From: Solibacteraceae bacterium
Lineage (GTDB): Bacteria; Acidobacteriota; Terriglobia; Bryobacterales; Bryobacteraceae
Direction of reading: 5' to 3'
NCBI GenBank assembly: GCA_026984795.1
Contig: JALSRK010000007.1
Span: forward strand, 26,476 to 90,475
Length of the DNA: 64,000 nucleotides
This document shows, one piece after another, positions 1 through 13,921 of this stretch (within the stretch, counting starts at the first letter, position 1; every line of letters starts with the position of its first letter). The translations under genes and the position numbers were made by a program. The notes under the pieces were generated by a model. The model was not told the origin of the DNA, did not search any database, and was given only the letters and a program-made list of their open reading frames with translations.

Positions 1-738
1 CACCTCGGCGTTCATGCCGGTCGAGGAGCCGACCTTGAGCTGGAGCATCGAGCCGTTGTCGTGGATCTCCTTGGCGGCGATGCCCATCTCCTGGCTGAAG
101 AGCTTGCGCAGCTCGTGGGCGATCAGTCCGTTGTCCACGCCGATGGGGCAGGTCTGGGCGCACCGGCGGCAGAGGTTGCACCGGTACGAAAGCTCGATCA
201 GGCGCGCCACCAGCGCCCAGTTGAGCTTGATGTCGCCGTGCTCGAAGGCGGCCAGGAAGCCGCCGTGCTTGACGTACTTGAAGTAGAGCCGGCGCATGAT
301 CTCGGAGCGGTAGGTGGGCCGGTAGAGCTCGCTGTAGCCGCTGGCCTCATAGATGTGGCAGGCCTCCGAGCAGGTCTGGCACTTCACGCAATACTCCATG
401 GAAAGGACCAGCGGCTGGAGGAACGTCCAGTTGTCTTCCTTGAGAAACAGCTTGTCCAGGCCGGCGAGGAACTTCTTGACCAGCTCGCGCTCCTCTTCTT
501 TCGTCTTCGGCTTGGGGACGTTGACGGCGACGGTATCGTCGAGGATGCACTCGTACTTCTCGCGGGCCGAGTCGGGGATGGGGCGCCAGGGGCGGTCCTT
601 CGCTGGGTCGTCCAAGGGGGGCGGCAGCCGCATCAGATCCTCGTTCTCCAGATGGAGCAGCGGCTGCCCGTCCTCCCGCGCCATGTCGGAGAGCTTCACG
701 AAGTTCTTCTTCTGCCGTTTCGTCTTCTCGTCGCTCAT
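1..738 (-). CDS. HdrD/DsrK-type iron-sulfur oxidoreductase subunit (partial, C terminus beyond window)
   Basis: Reading on the minus strand from an ATG at 738, 246 codons stay open to the window edge, so the C-terminal part is missing. Two complete ferredoxin-type cluster motifs are visible: Cys117/120/123/127 and Cys187/190/193/197, the latter followed by Pro. This spacing is that of the N-terminal [4Fe-4S] domain of heterodisulfide-reductase-like proteins (HdrD, DsrK, HmcF), soluble subunits that pass electrons to or from a membrane cytochrome b. The catalytic CCG domains would lie beyond the window. It shares a 4-base ATGA overlap with the upstream membrane gene, so they are almost certainly one complex. 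The physiological substrate cannot be told; no dsrAB or methanogen genes are present. A lactate or glycolate oxidase-type iron-sulfur protein is the alternative. Confidence 0.8.
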   Translation of the reverse strand, partial: MSDEKTKRQKKNFVKLSDMAREDGQPLLHLENEDLMRLPPPLDDPAKDRPWRPIPDSAREKYECILDDTVAVNVPKPKTKEEERELVKKFLAGLDKLFLKEDNWTFLQPLVLSMEYCVKCQTCSEACHIYEASGYSELYRPTYRSEIMRRLYFKYVKHGGFLAAFEHGDIKLNWALVARLIELSYRCNLCRRCAQTCPIGVDNGLIAHELRKLFSQEMGIAAKEIHDNGSMLQLKVGSSTGMNAEV

Positions 739-1673
739 TTCGACTGCCCCCCTGCATGCGGATTGGTGGTGGCGATCTCGGCCCAGGTCTTCTGGCCGTC
801 GGCCCGGATGTGCGGGGCGGACCAGTGGGGCCTGTAAGCAAGGTACTGAGCGATCTTTTGCTGGATCTCGTTCGCCTCGTTCGCCGGCAAGTCGTCCCAG
901 CGGATCGAGTGGTAAGTGAAGTACTTGCCGACGTAGTGGGCCATGTGCGTGAGCGGGATGTAGGTGATCAACAGCGACATCAGGATCAGGCCGGCAGCCA
1001 ACAGGATGGGGATCCGGACGCTGGTGTCGAAGGTGAACAGCGCCACCGCCATCGCTACGGTGCCGGGGTAGTCCGGGCCGCGCAGCAGGTAGCCGGCCGC
1101 CAGCACGCCGAAAGCCGCCAGGAAGAAGAGAAGGTTGAAGATATCGCCCGGGGCGGTGTAGTTCTTCAGGTCCGGATCGCGCAGCCGCTTCAGCAGCAGG
1201 GCGAAGGCCCCGATCATCGCCAGGAAGGCCCCGAGGGCGCCGCAGACGGCCACCAGAGCGCCGAGGACCGCGCCGAAGGCCCCGGCCATCGCCGCCGGCC
1301 AGAAGATGGCGAGCAGGGCGCTCAGGATCAGCAGCTTCACCGAGGCGATCAGCAGGTAGAGGCCTGCGTGGAAGGGAAAGGAGCGGAACCAGAGCCCGCG
1401 GTTGAACTCCCAGAGCGCCTTCAGGAAGAGCATCTCCGAGAGCATGAACTTGAGCTCCGTCAGCCGGTTCACCGTCCGCGGCTTCTCCCACCACTTCGAT
1501 TCTTCGAAGTAGGAGCCGCCGTGGGCGACGCGCTCAGACGGCTCGTGCGGCACGGGGTAGAGCTCCCAGCGCAGGTGCAACGGCTGGCGGGCGTACATCA
1601 CCGCCCGGACCAGGGAGGCGACAAGGAAGCTCACCAGACCGACATAGACGATCAAGAAGACGAATGTTGTCAT
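735..1673 (-). CDS. Cytochrome-b-like membrane subunit of an Hdr/Dsr-type complex
   Basis: A 312-residue integral membrane protein. It opens with a helix at about residues 3-25, then a polar stretch, then about five more hydrophobic segments between residues 105 and 245, with histidines near the last helix (THMAHYVGKYF region). This matches the nitrate-reductase-gamma/HdrE/DsrM/HmcE type of haem b quinone-interacting subunit. The last codons overlap the start of the iron-sulfur gene by ATGA, implying translational coupling and a stoichiometric complex. Inferred role: moving electrons between the menaquinone pool and the iron-sulfur partner at the cytoplasmic membrane. A related membrane/iron-sulfur gene pair lies at 36077-38588, so the genome carries at least two such systems. 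Haem binding is inferred, not shown. Confidence 0.72.
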   Translation of the reverse strand: MTTFVFLIVYVGLVSFLVASLVRAVMYARQPLHLRWELYPVPHEPSERVAHGGSYFEESKWWEKPRTVNRLTELKFMLSEMLFLKALWEFNRGLWFRSFPFHAGLYLLIASVKLLILSALLAIFWPAAMAGAFGAVLGALVAVCGALGAFLAMIGAFALLLKRLRDPDLKNYTAPGDIFNLLFFLAAFGVLAAGYLLRGPDYPGTVAMAVALFTFDTSVRIPILLAAGLILMSLLITYIPLTHMAHYVGKYFTYHSIRWDDLPANEANEIQQKIAQYLAYRPHWSAPHIRADGQKTWAEIATTNPHAGGQSK

Positions 1674-1824
1674 CGGCGCCCCCAGAACGGAGTCCCGACG
1701 GCCGAAACCAATCCGTACCGTCCAGTATGAAACAACCCATAAACATGATACAACGGATTTCAGAGTTTCAGTGCTGTTGATCTGAATATGTCCCCTCTGC
1801 GCCGCCCAGCCGCTTGCCGGACCG

Positions 1825-3147
1825 TTATTGCCGCTCAGGCAGCAGGTACCGCCGGAGGCGCCCGGCGCGATTCGTGACGGCTTCGGCGGCCAGGTAGCCG
1901 CTGCGGACGGCTCCCTCCATGGTGGAAGGCCAGCCGGAACGCGTCCAGTCGCCGGCGAGGAAGAAGTTGGGCCAGCGCGTGTGCGTTCCGGGCCTTCGGG
2001 GTTCGATCCCCGGCGCCGGCGACACGGTGGCCCGTAGTTCCTTCACGACGTGCGAGCGCTCGAGCTTCGCCTCGCCGGCCGCCGGCAGGAATTCTGCCAG
2101 TTCCCGCACGGCCAGCTCGACGATCGCGCCACGGCTCATGGGAAGCAGCGCGCGGGAGGCGCTCACCACGAGCTGCAGGTAGCGGCCTTCGCCGCGGTCG
2201 AAGAACCACTGGATGGTGCGGCCGAGCAGGGCGGCGTGGGGCAGCGTGGTGACGGGGCGGTCGAACCAGAGGTGGATGCCGGTGATCGGCGAGCGCTCCC
2301 AGCCGGCGGTGTCGAGCTCCAGCTCGGGGAGCAACTCCGCGGCGCGGTCGAAATCGACGGCCGAGACATAGTAGTCCGCCCGCCTCGGCTCGCCGCCCAC
2401 CACGGCCGCGGCCACGCGGCCCCCTTCGAGGACGAAGCGCTCGACGGGCTCGCCGAGATGCAGGCGAACGTGCCGCCGGCTCCGCCAGAGGCCGGGGTGA
2501 TAGAGCCGGCCCAGGGAGACCGCCGGCACCCCCAGTTGGTAGTTGTCGCGCCGGGCGAGGAAGCCGAGCCAGACCACTTGCAATCCGTGGCGGGCGGCCA
2601 CGCGCGCGGGGGACTCGTTGAGCGCGCTGACGATCACCGGCTCCCAGAAGCGTTCGGTCGCCCCCCGGGTCTGGCGCTTCTCGCGGAGCCAGTCTAGGAA
2701 GGTGATGCGGTCCAGGTCGCTGCGGCGGGGCCAGTCACGCCGGACGGCCTTCATCGCCCGCACGAGGGCTGCTTTGTCGCGCCAGCCCAGGAACCGGAGC
2801 CGGGCCAGCGAGCCGGTGAAGTGGAAGGGCTCCGGCCAGGGGCCCGCCCGCAGCACGGACCGCCGGCCGCCGGGCTCGAGGAAGACGATGGTGTCGTAGA
2901 AGCGGATCTTGTCATCGACGCCGAGGCGCCGGTAGAAATCGAGCAGATTGACGCAGCAGCGCAACAGGATGTGCTGGCAGTTGTCGATCTCGACGGTCCC
3001 GCCGCCGGTGCGGACGAAGTACGAGGCCGCCCGGCCGCCGAGGAACGGCCGGGCTTCGAACAGATCGACGCAGAAGCCGGCGTCGGCAAGGGCGGCGGCG
3101 CAGGAGAGGCCCGCGAGTCCGCCGCCGGCGATGAGGCAAGTGGGCAT
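1825..3147 (-). CDS. hpnE: Squalene-associated FAD-dependent desaturase / hydroxysqualene dehydroxylase
   Basis: A flavin amine-oxidase-fold protein of 440 residues. It starts with the Rossmann dinucleotide motif GGGLAGLSCA at about residues 8-17, then a FAD-binding GGRAAS segment, and ends with the family's C-terminal signature FFLAGDWT...PSTMEGAVRSG. This arrangement is typical of HpnE, which with HpnC and HpnD makes squalene from farnesyl diphosphate for hopanoids; carotene desaturases are the nearest alternative. The ATG at 3147 puts the FAD motif right at the N terminus. The reading frame continues upstream to 3273, but those 42 codons encode only Arg/Ser-rich sequence unlike the family. 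hpnC and hpnD are not adjacent, so the pathway must be completed elsewhere. It is divergent from the ATP synthase operon. Confidence 0.85.
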   Translation of the reverse strand: MPTCLIAGGGLAGLSCAAALADAGFCVDLFEARPFLGGRAASYFVRTGGGTVEIDNCQHILLRCCVNLLDFYRRLGVDDKIRFYDTIVFLEPGGRRSVLRAGPWPEPFHFTGSLARLRFLGWRDKAALVRAMKAVRRDWPRRSDLDRITFLDWLREKRQTRGATERFWEPVIVSALNESPARVAARHGLQVVWLGFLARRDNYQLGVPAVSLGRLYHPGLWRSRRHVRLHLGEPVERFVLEGGRVAAAVVGGEPRRADYYVSAVDFDRAAELLPELELDTAGWERSPITGIHLWFDRPVTTLPHAALLGRTIQWFFDRGEGRYLQLVVSASRALLPMSRGAIVELAVRELAEFLPAAGEAKLERSHVVKELRATVSPAPGIEPRRPGTHTRWPNFFLAGDWTRSGWPSTMEGAVRSGYLAAEAVTNRAGRLRRYLLPERQ

Positions 3148-3459
3148 CCGACCAGACGAAGACCGGGCGACAACCGAAACAGGCAGGCCTGCCGGCGCCC
3201 GCCGCACCCCAGGCGTCCCTGTCCGCTTCGCCCGCTCCGTTCCAGTATGGGAGGAGCCGGAACGAGGCCGCAACAGCCAGCCGTCGCAGGGGTTGGGGAA
3301 CTGCTGGTCCGGGTTCCGCGGGCCAGCGGCCGGCGTGCCGACCGGCGCGATTCAGTTGCACGGATAGGCTGGATATGCTAGCGTAATCGGTTTGGAGCAG
3401 TGGCCGGTAACCGCTACTGAATATTCGATTTATCCGCTACACTTTCCTGGTTTCGCCAA
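3148..3459. other. Intergenic region between divergent hpnE and ATP synthase operon
   Basis: A 312-base non-coding stretch holding the upstream regions of both divergent units. The half next to hpnE is GC-rich and looks like neighbouring coding DNA. The half next to the ATP synthase genes (from about 3356) is distinctly richer in A and T, as expected of a promoter. Weak sigma-70-like boxes are listed separately. No structured RNA or repeat was recognised. Confidence 0.6.
3356..3384 (+). promoter_or_regulatory. Candidate sigma-70 promoter for the ATP synthase operon
   Basis: TTGCAC (3356-3361) and TAGCGT (3379-3384) are 17 bases apart, and a TG pair precedes the -10 box at the extended position. 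The -10 hexamer matches the consensus in only three positions, so this is a weak call resting on position and local AT content. Confidence 0.25.
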
Positions 3460-3909
3460 ATGGAAAGCCTACTGGATGCCCTAGGGCAACTCGTCGTCAA
3501 GGCCCTACCCACCTGCGCTCTGGTGATCCTGCTGCATTTCTTCCTCAAGCGCACGTTCTACCGGCCTCTGGAAGCAGTACTGGAGGAGCGGGACGCAGCC
3601 ACCGAGGGAGCGCGGAAGGCGGCCCAGGCCGCTGCGGAGAAGGCGGACGAGATCGCCGCGCGTTACGAAGCGGCGCTTCGCGAGGCTCAGGGGGAGATCT
3701 TCCGGGAACAGGAGGCCGCCCGGCAGCGGATGAGGGGGCAACAGCGGGCGGCTCTCGAGGAGGCCCGGAGCCGGGCTAACGCTATGGTTCACCAGGCCAG
3801 GGCGGAGATCCAGGAGGAAATGCAGGCCGCCAGACGCGCCCTCGAGGCCGAGAGCGAGGCCCTTGCCGGGGAGATCGTTTCGGTGCTCTTGGAGAGGAGG
3901 GCAAGCTGA
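3460..3909 (+). CDS. atpG'/atpF2: ATP synthase F0 subunit b' (first of two b-type stator subunits)
   Basis: A 149-residue protein with one N-terminal membrane helix (about residues 12-30, ending in FFLKRTFYRPL) followed by a continuous charged, Ala/Glu/Arg-rich coiled coil to the C terminus. This is the build of a b-type peripheral stalk subunit. A second b gene follows at once (TGATG junction, one-base overlap), so the stalk is probably a b/b' heterodimer, as in cyanobacteria, alpha-proteobacteria and several other phyla. No good Shine-Dalgarno precedes the ATG. It is the first gene of the operon here; genes for subunits a and c are not upstream. Confidence 0.85.
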   Translation: MESLLDALGQLVVKALPTCALVILLHFFLKRTFYRPLEAVLEERDAATEGARKAAQAAAEKADEIAARYEAALREAQGEIFREQEAARQRMRGQQRAALEEARSRANAMVHQARAEIQEEMQAARRALEAESEALAGEIVSVLLERRAS

Positions 3910-4490
3910 TGAGGCGGACCGGAAACCTCCTGGCCTTGGTATTTCTGTGTGCCGTTTCCGTGGCGCTGGCGGCGGCGGAAAGGGACGCCGCCGGCGGGGG
4001 CCATTTCAACCTCGAGTTGTGGAAGACGGTCAATTTCGTCCTGCTGGCGGCGGGGCTCGGCTGGCTGATGTACAGGTTGCTGCCTCCGTTTTTCCGCGGG
4101 CGCACCAGGTCAATTCAGAAAGAGATCGCGGAAGCGCAGGAGCTCAAAGAGAAAGCCGAGGCCCGAACGGCGGAAATGGAGCGCCGGATGGCCAACCTCG
4201 AGCATCAAATAGCCGAGTTGCGCGAAGCGGCCAAGGCAGAACTGGTGGCTGAGGAGGCCCGGATCCAACAAGAGACCGAATGGGCGGCGGCGCGGCTGGA
4301 AGCCAACGCCAAAGGAGAGATCGCTTCAGCCCTCACCCAAGCGCGGCGGGAACTTCGTGCGTTCGCCGCCGAGCTGGCGGTGGACCTGGCTCGGCGCAAG
4401 ATGGAAGAGCGGATGACGCCTGAGATCCAGGAGCGCCTGGTGAATTCTCTGGCGGACAGCTTGGAGCGGAGGGGCGGCAAGCGGGTTTGA
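3909..4490 (+). CDS. atpF: ATP synthase F0 subunit b
   Basis: A 193-residue protein with a cleavable-looking signal sequence (about residues 1-22, ending in Ala-rich ALAAAE), a membrane helix near residues 38-58 (TVNFVLLAAGLGWLMYRLL), then a long heptad-like coiled coil up to the Gly/Lys-rich end. A signal-like segment ahead of the true b helix is seen in b subunits of several Gram-negative lineages. Its stop-start overlap with the b' gene and its place before atpH fix the assignment. It forms the stator linking F0 with delta and the alpha/beta crown. Confidence 0.88.
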   Translation: MRRTGNLLALVFLCAVSVALAAAERDAAGGGHFNLELWKTVNFVLLAAGLGWLMYRLLPPFFRGRTRSIQKEIAEAQELKEKAEARTAEMERRMANLEHQIAELREAAKAELVAEEARIQQETEWAAARLEANAKGEIASALTQARRELRAFAAELAVDLARRKMEERMTPEIQERLVNSLADSLERRGGKRV

Positions 4491-4508
4491 GCCGCCTGCG
4501 CAGGCGGC
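4491..4508. repeat. Perfect 18-base palindrome between atpF and atpH
   Basis: The sequence GCCGCCTGCG CAGGCGGC reads the same on both strands and begins directly after the atpF stop codon. No run of T follows, so it is not a classical intrinsic terminator. An intercistronic hairpin that tunes stability or translation of the polycistronic mRNA is possible but not shown. Confidence 0.5.
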
Positions 4509-4526
4509 GCGGGAGGACAGGAAACT

Positions 4527-5072
4527 ATGGCACTTGCCGTTGCCAACCAGTACGCGCAGGCGCTTGCGGACGTTTTGGCGGACGGGGAGAGCGGTCTGGA
4601 CGGGCCAGAGGCCGTGGCGCAGCTCCAGGCCTTCGAGCATCTCCTGTCGGAGTCCCGCGAGCTGTGGAACGTCCTGCTGAGCCCGGCCGTAGGGGCAAGT
4701 GACAAACAGGCTGTCGTGCACCGTTTCGCTGATGCCTTAGGGTTGGCGCCGGTGGTCCGGAACTTCCTGCTGGTAGTGGTGCACCGGCGGCGCATTGGGC
4801 TTCTTGGCGAGATCCGCGAAGCGTTGGAGGAGGTGCTCGACGCCCGCGCGGGCATCATTCGCGCGCACGTGCGATCCTGGAATGAGCTGGACGCAGCTTT
4901 GCGGGCCAGACTCACGACGAGCTTGTCGGCCGTGGCGGGTTCGCGGGTCCGGTGTCGTTACGAGATCGACAGATCCTTGCTCGGCGGCGTGGTGGTGCGA
5001 ATCGGGTCTACCGTGTATGACGGTTCCGTCCGTGGCCGGCTCGAAGCGCTGCACGAGCGGCTGGTGAAATAG
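4527..5072 (+). CDS. atpH: ATP synthase F1 subunit delta
   Basis: A 181-residue soluble protein matching delta (OSCP): the N-terminal helical domain begins [16 protein letters not shown], and the C-terminal domain holds the conserved region ending [21 protein letters not shown]. It docks on top of the F1 alpha subunits and holds the b-stalk. An AGGA-containing Shine-Dalgarno lies about 8 bases before the ATG. The gene sits between atpF and atpA in the canonical order. Confidence 0.95.
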   Translation: MALAVANQYAQALADVLADGESGLDGPEAVAQLQAFEHLLSESRELWNVLLSPAVGASDKQAVVHRFADALGLAPVVRNFLLVVVHRRRIGLLGEIREALEEVLDARAGIIRAHVRSWNELDAALRARLTTSLSAVAGSRVRCRYEIDRSLLGGVVVRIGSTVYDGSVRGRLEALHERLVK

Positions 5073-5086
5073 CCGGAGAGGATTCT

Positions 5087-6610
<1,524 letters not shown>

Positions 6611-6620
6611 GGACACCCAG

Positions 6621-8953
<2,333 letters not shown>

Positions 8954-8960
8954 GGGCGCC

Positions 8961-9368
8961 ATGGCCGACAGCTTCGAACTGGAAATCGCGACGCCGGACC
9001 GGTTGCTGGTCAAGGAGCGCGTACGCGAGGCGCAGATCCCCGCCGCCAAGGGCTACATCGGCGTCCTGCCCGAGCATTCGCCCTTTCTGGAGTTGCTCGG
9101 CATCGGCGAGCTGACCTACGACGCCGGCGGGCGCCGGGCCAGCCTGGCGGTGGCGGGCGGGTTCGTCGAGGTGCTGCCGGACCGGGTGCGGGTGCTGGCC
9201 GAGCGGGCCGAGCGAGCCGAGGAGATCGATGTCGAGCGCGCCCGGCGGGCTCTGGAACGGGCCGAGGAGAGGCTCAAGAACCCGCTCGAGGGCAAGGTGG
9301 ACATCGCCCGCGCTCTGAACGCCATGAGGCGGGCCGAGGCGCGGCTCCAAGCGAGCGGACGCGGCTGA
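8961..9368 (+). CDS. atpC: ATP synthase F1 subunit epsilon
   Basis: A 135-residue protein: an N-terminal beta-sandwich (SFELEIATPDRLLVKE, then GYIGVLPEHSPFLELLGIGEL) and a C-terminal helical hairpin rich in Glu, Arg and Ala that can act as the ATPase brake. It is the last gene of the operon, 7 bases after atpD. An 88-base gap without a clear terminator separates it from accD. Confidence 0.95.
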   Translation: MADSFELEIATPDRLLVKERVREAQIPAAKGYIGVLPEHSPFLELLGIGELTYDAGGRRASLAVAGGFVEVLPDRVRVLAERAERAEEIDVERARRALERAEERLKNPLEGKVDIARALNAMRRAEARLQASGRG

Positions 9369-9456
9369 GGAGAGCCGGGACGCTGCGACCCCGCAAACCG
9401 GGCGCCGAAAACCGAGTATGCTACGGTAGATCGAGAAAGGCAGTTCCCGTCCGCAT

Positions 9457-10308
9457 ATGGCTTGGTTCACGCGCAAGAAACCGCCCGTCGCCGGAACTCC
9501 GGGCGAGCGGACGGTGCGCACCGAAGGGCTCTGGCAGAAGTGCCCCGGATGCGGCCAGATCCTCTGGCGCAAGACCCTCGAGGAGAACCTGCAAGTCTGT
9601 CCGAAGTGCGGCCACCACTTCAAGATCGACGCCCGCACCCGGCTGAAACTCCTCTTCGACGGTGAGTGGGTGGAGCACGACCAGAACATGGAGTCGGCCG
9701 ATCCTCTGGAGTTCACCGACGCCAAGCCTTACAAGCAGCGCCTGGCGGCGATGCAGGAGAAGACCAAGCTCAAGGATGCCATCATCTCGGCTACCGGCAC
9801 GATCGGTGGGCGGAAGGTGAACGTCTGCGTCCTCGAGCTGGCCTTCATCGGGGGCAGCATGGGCTGCGTGGTGGGCGAAAAGATCACCCGGGCCATCGAG
9901 CGCTCTTTGAGCGAGAAGATCCCGCTGATCATCGTCTCGGCGTCCGGCGGGGCCCGGATGCAGGAGGGCGCCGTCAGCCTGATGCAGATGGCCAAGATCT
10001 CCGCCGCCTTGATGAGGCTCGACGAGGCTCGCATCCCGTATATCAGCGTTCTCACGGACCCTACCACCGGCGGCGTGACGGCGAGCTTCGCCATGCTGGG
10101 CGATCTGAACATCGCCGAACCCGGGGCGCTGATCGGCTTCGCCGGCCCGCGAGTGATCGAGCAGACGATCCGCCAGAAGTTGCCCGAAGGCTTTCAGCGC
10201 AGCGAGTTCCTGCTCGAGCACGGATTTCTGGATTCCATCGTGCCGCGCCGGGATCTGAAGGACTACATCATTAAGGCCTTTGACGTTTTTCTCGGACCTC
10301 TCCAGTAA
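9457..10308 (+). CDS. accD: Acetyl-CoA carboxylase carboxyltransferase subunit beta
   Basis: A 283-residue protein with the N-terminal zinc ribbon (Cys29, Cys32, Cys48, Cys51) and a crotonase-fold carboxyltransferase core with the motifs ASGGARMQEG and PTTGGVTASFAMLGD. With AccA it transfers carboxyl from carboxybiotin to acetyl-CoA, giving malonyl-CoA, the first committed step of fatty acid synthesis. accA is not adjacent. The length matches AccD of other bacteria. It could be co-transcribed with the ATP synthase genes, because no terminator is visible between them. Confidence 0.96.
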   Translation: MAWFTRKKPPVAGTPGERTVRTEGLWQKCPGCGQILWRKTLEENLQVCPKCGHHFKIDARTRLKLLFDGEWVEHDQNMESADPLEFTDAKPYKQRLAAMQEKTKLKDAIISATGTIGGRKVNVCVLELAFIGGSMGCVVGEKITRAIERSLSEKIPLIIVSASGGARMQEGAVSLMQMAKISAALMRLDEARIPYISVLTDPTTGGVTASFAMLGDLNIAEPGALIGFAGPRVIEQTIRQKLPEGFQRSEFLLEHGFLDSIVPRRDLKDYIIKAFDVFLGPLQ

Positions 10309-10380
10309 TCCTGAATCCGCGCCGCAGGCGGCGCGCCGGCGAGGAACAATTGAGTTAGGATTCCCGAGAGGGAAAACGCG

Positions 10381-11958
10381 ATGCTGCTGAAGATCTTTCT
10401 CGCCGTTTGTCTGACACTGACCGCGGCCCGCGCCGAGTACGATTGGTTGTTCCGCAACGCACGCGTGGTGGACGGGACCGGCGATCCGTGGTTCGTAGCC
10501 GACGTGGCCGTTGAGGATGGGCGCATCGCCGCCATCGGCCACATGCCCAATGCCGACGCCGGCCACATCGTTGACGCATCGGGACTGGTGCTGGCCCCAG
10601 GGTTCATCGATGTCCACACCCATATCGAAGGAAGCATCTTGAAGGTGCCTCTGGGTGACAACTTCGTCTTCGATGGCGTCACCACCGTGGTCACCGGGAA
10701 TTGCGGCGGATCGAAGGTGGATCTCGAAAAATGGTTCGCCGAGCTCGAGCAGGCCGGTCTCGGGCTGAATGTCGCCTCGCTGATCGGCCACAACTCGGTG
10801 CGCCGGGAAGTCATGGGCATGGAGAACCGGGCCGCTACGCCGGAAGAGCTCGACAAGATGCGCGAGCTCGTGGCCAAGGCGATGAAGGCCGGGGCGGTGG
10901 GCTTCTCCACCGGTTTGATCTACACGCCCGGCACCTATGCGGACACCGAGGAGATCGTGGCCCTGGCGAAGGTGGCCTCCCGTTACGGCGGTGTTTACGC
11001 CACCCACATGCGCGACGAGGGCGAAAAGATCGAGCAGGCGATCCACGAGGCGGTCCGCATCGGCCGCGAAGCCGATCTCCCGGTGGAGATCTCGCATTTC
11101 AAGATCGACAACAAACTGCTGTGGGGCTCGAGCGCCAAGACCCTGGCGATGATCGAGAAGGCCCGCGCCGAAGGCGTGGACGTGGTGGTGGATCAGTACC
11201 CCTACGACCGCTCCTCGACCAGCCTCTCCATCGTCCTGCCGAGCTGGGCGCTCGCCGGCGGCAAGGAGAAGCTCAAGGAGCGGCTGAAGGACCCCGAAAT
11301 GCGCGCCAGAATCGCCGCCGAGATGGAGAAGCTGCTGCGCGAAAAGGGCTACGAAGACTACTCCTACGCCATGGTGGCGCGCTTCGAGCCGGACCCGAGC
11401 CTCGAAGGCAAGACGATCAGTGAGATCAACCTGCTGCGCGGGCGCAAGAAGACCCTGGCGAACGAGATCCTCACGGTGATGGAGCTGCTCAACCAGGGCG
11501 GCGCACAGATGGTCTACCACTCCATGTCGATGGAAGACGTCGAGCGCATCATGCGTCACCCCTACACGGCCATCGCCAGCGACGGCGGCGCCCGCGTCTT
11601 CGGTGAGGGTAAGCCCCACCCGCGCTCCTATGGAACCAACGCCCGGGTGCTGGCCCGGTTCGTGCGCGAGAAGAAGATCCTGAGTCTCGAAGACGCCATC
11701 CGCAAGATGACGTCGCTGCCGGCCCGGACCTTCGGTTTCTACGAGCGCGGCCTGATCCGGGAGGGCATGGCCGCCGACCTGGTGCTATTCGACCCGGAGC
11801 TGGTGGAGGACCGGGCAACGTTCGTCAACCCGCACCAGTACTCGACGGGTTTTGGCCTTGTGCTGGTGAACGGCGTGGCCGTGGTGGAGGACGGCAAGCT
11901 GACCGGGCGGCGCCCCGGCAAGGTCCTGCGGCACCGGCCGCCGGAGCACGTCGAGTAG
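10381..11958 (+). CDS. Exported N-acyl-D-amino-acid deacylase (D-aminoacylase) family amidohydrolase
   Basis: A 525-residue protein with a signal peptide (about residues 1-18, cleavage after TAARA) and an amidohydrolase TIM barrel. The metal-site motifs are HTH in PGFIDVHTHIEG, Cys in VVTGNCGG (the cysteine metal ligand typical of D-aminoacylases rather than dihydroorotases), ATHMRDEG, EISHFKID, and the catalytic Asp in IASDGG. It probably deacylates N-acyl-D-amino acids or related peptidoglycan-derived or dipeptide substrates in the periplasm. A GAGAGGG Shine-Dalgarno precedes the ATG. The exact substrate is not predictable. Confidence 0.85.
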   Translation: MLLKIFLAVCLTLTAARAEYDWLFRNARVVDGTGDPWFVADVAVEDGRIAAIGHMPNADAGHIVDASGLVLAPGFIDVHTHIEGSILKVPLGDNFVFDGVTTVVTGNCGGSKVDLEKWFAELEQAGLGLNVASLIGHNSVRREVMGMENRAATPEELDKMRELVAKAMKAGAVGFSTGLIYTPGTYADTEEIVALAKVASRYGGVYATHMRDEGEKIEQAIHEAVRIGREADLPVEISHFKIDNKLLWGSSAKTLAMIEKARAEGVDVVVDQYPYDRSSTSLSIVLPSWALAGGKEKLKERLKDPEMRARIAAEMEKLLREKGYEDYSYAMVARFEPDPSLEGKTISEINLLRGRKKTLANEILTVMELLNQGGAQMVYHSMSMEDVERIMRHPYTAIASDGGARVFGEGKPHPRSYGTNARVLARFVREKKILSLEDAIRKMTSLPARTFGFYERGLIREGMAADLVLFDPELVEDRATFVNPHQYSTGFGLVLVNGVAVVEDGKLTGRRPGKVLRHRPPEHVE

Positions 11959-11977
11959 GCGTCGGGCTTCGGAGCCT

Positions 11978-13921
<1,944 letters not shown>

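Noticed and set aside
1..1673. DsrMK sulfite-reduction complex
   Set aside because: No dsrAB, dsrC or sat/apr genes are visible; only the general Hdr/Dsr-type architecture is supported.
1998..2011. tRNA T-loop-like motif GGGGTTCGATCCCC
   Set aside because: It lies inside the hpnE coding sequence and no acceptor, D or anticodon arms can be built around it.
9421..11619. 732-codon open frame on the minus strand
   Set aside because: It is antisense to accD and the amidohydrolase, both clearly real. It has no recognisable protein and is the usual GC-rich antisense artefact.
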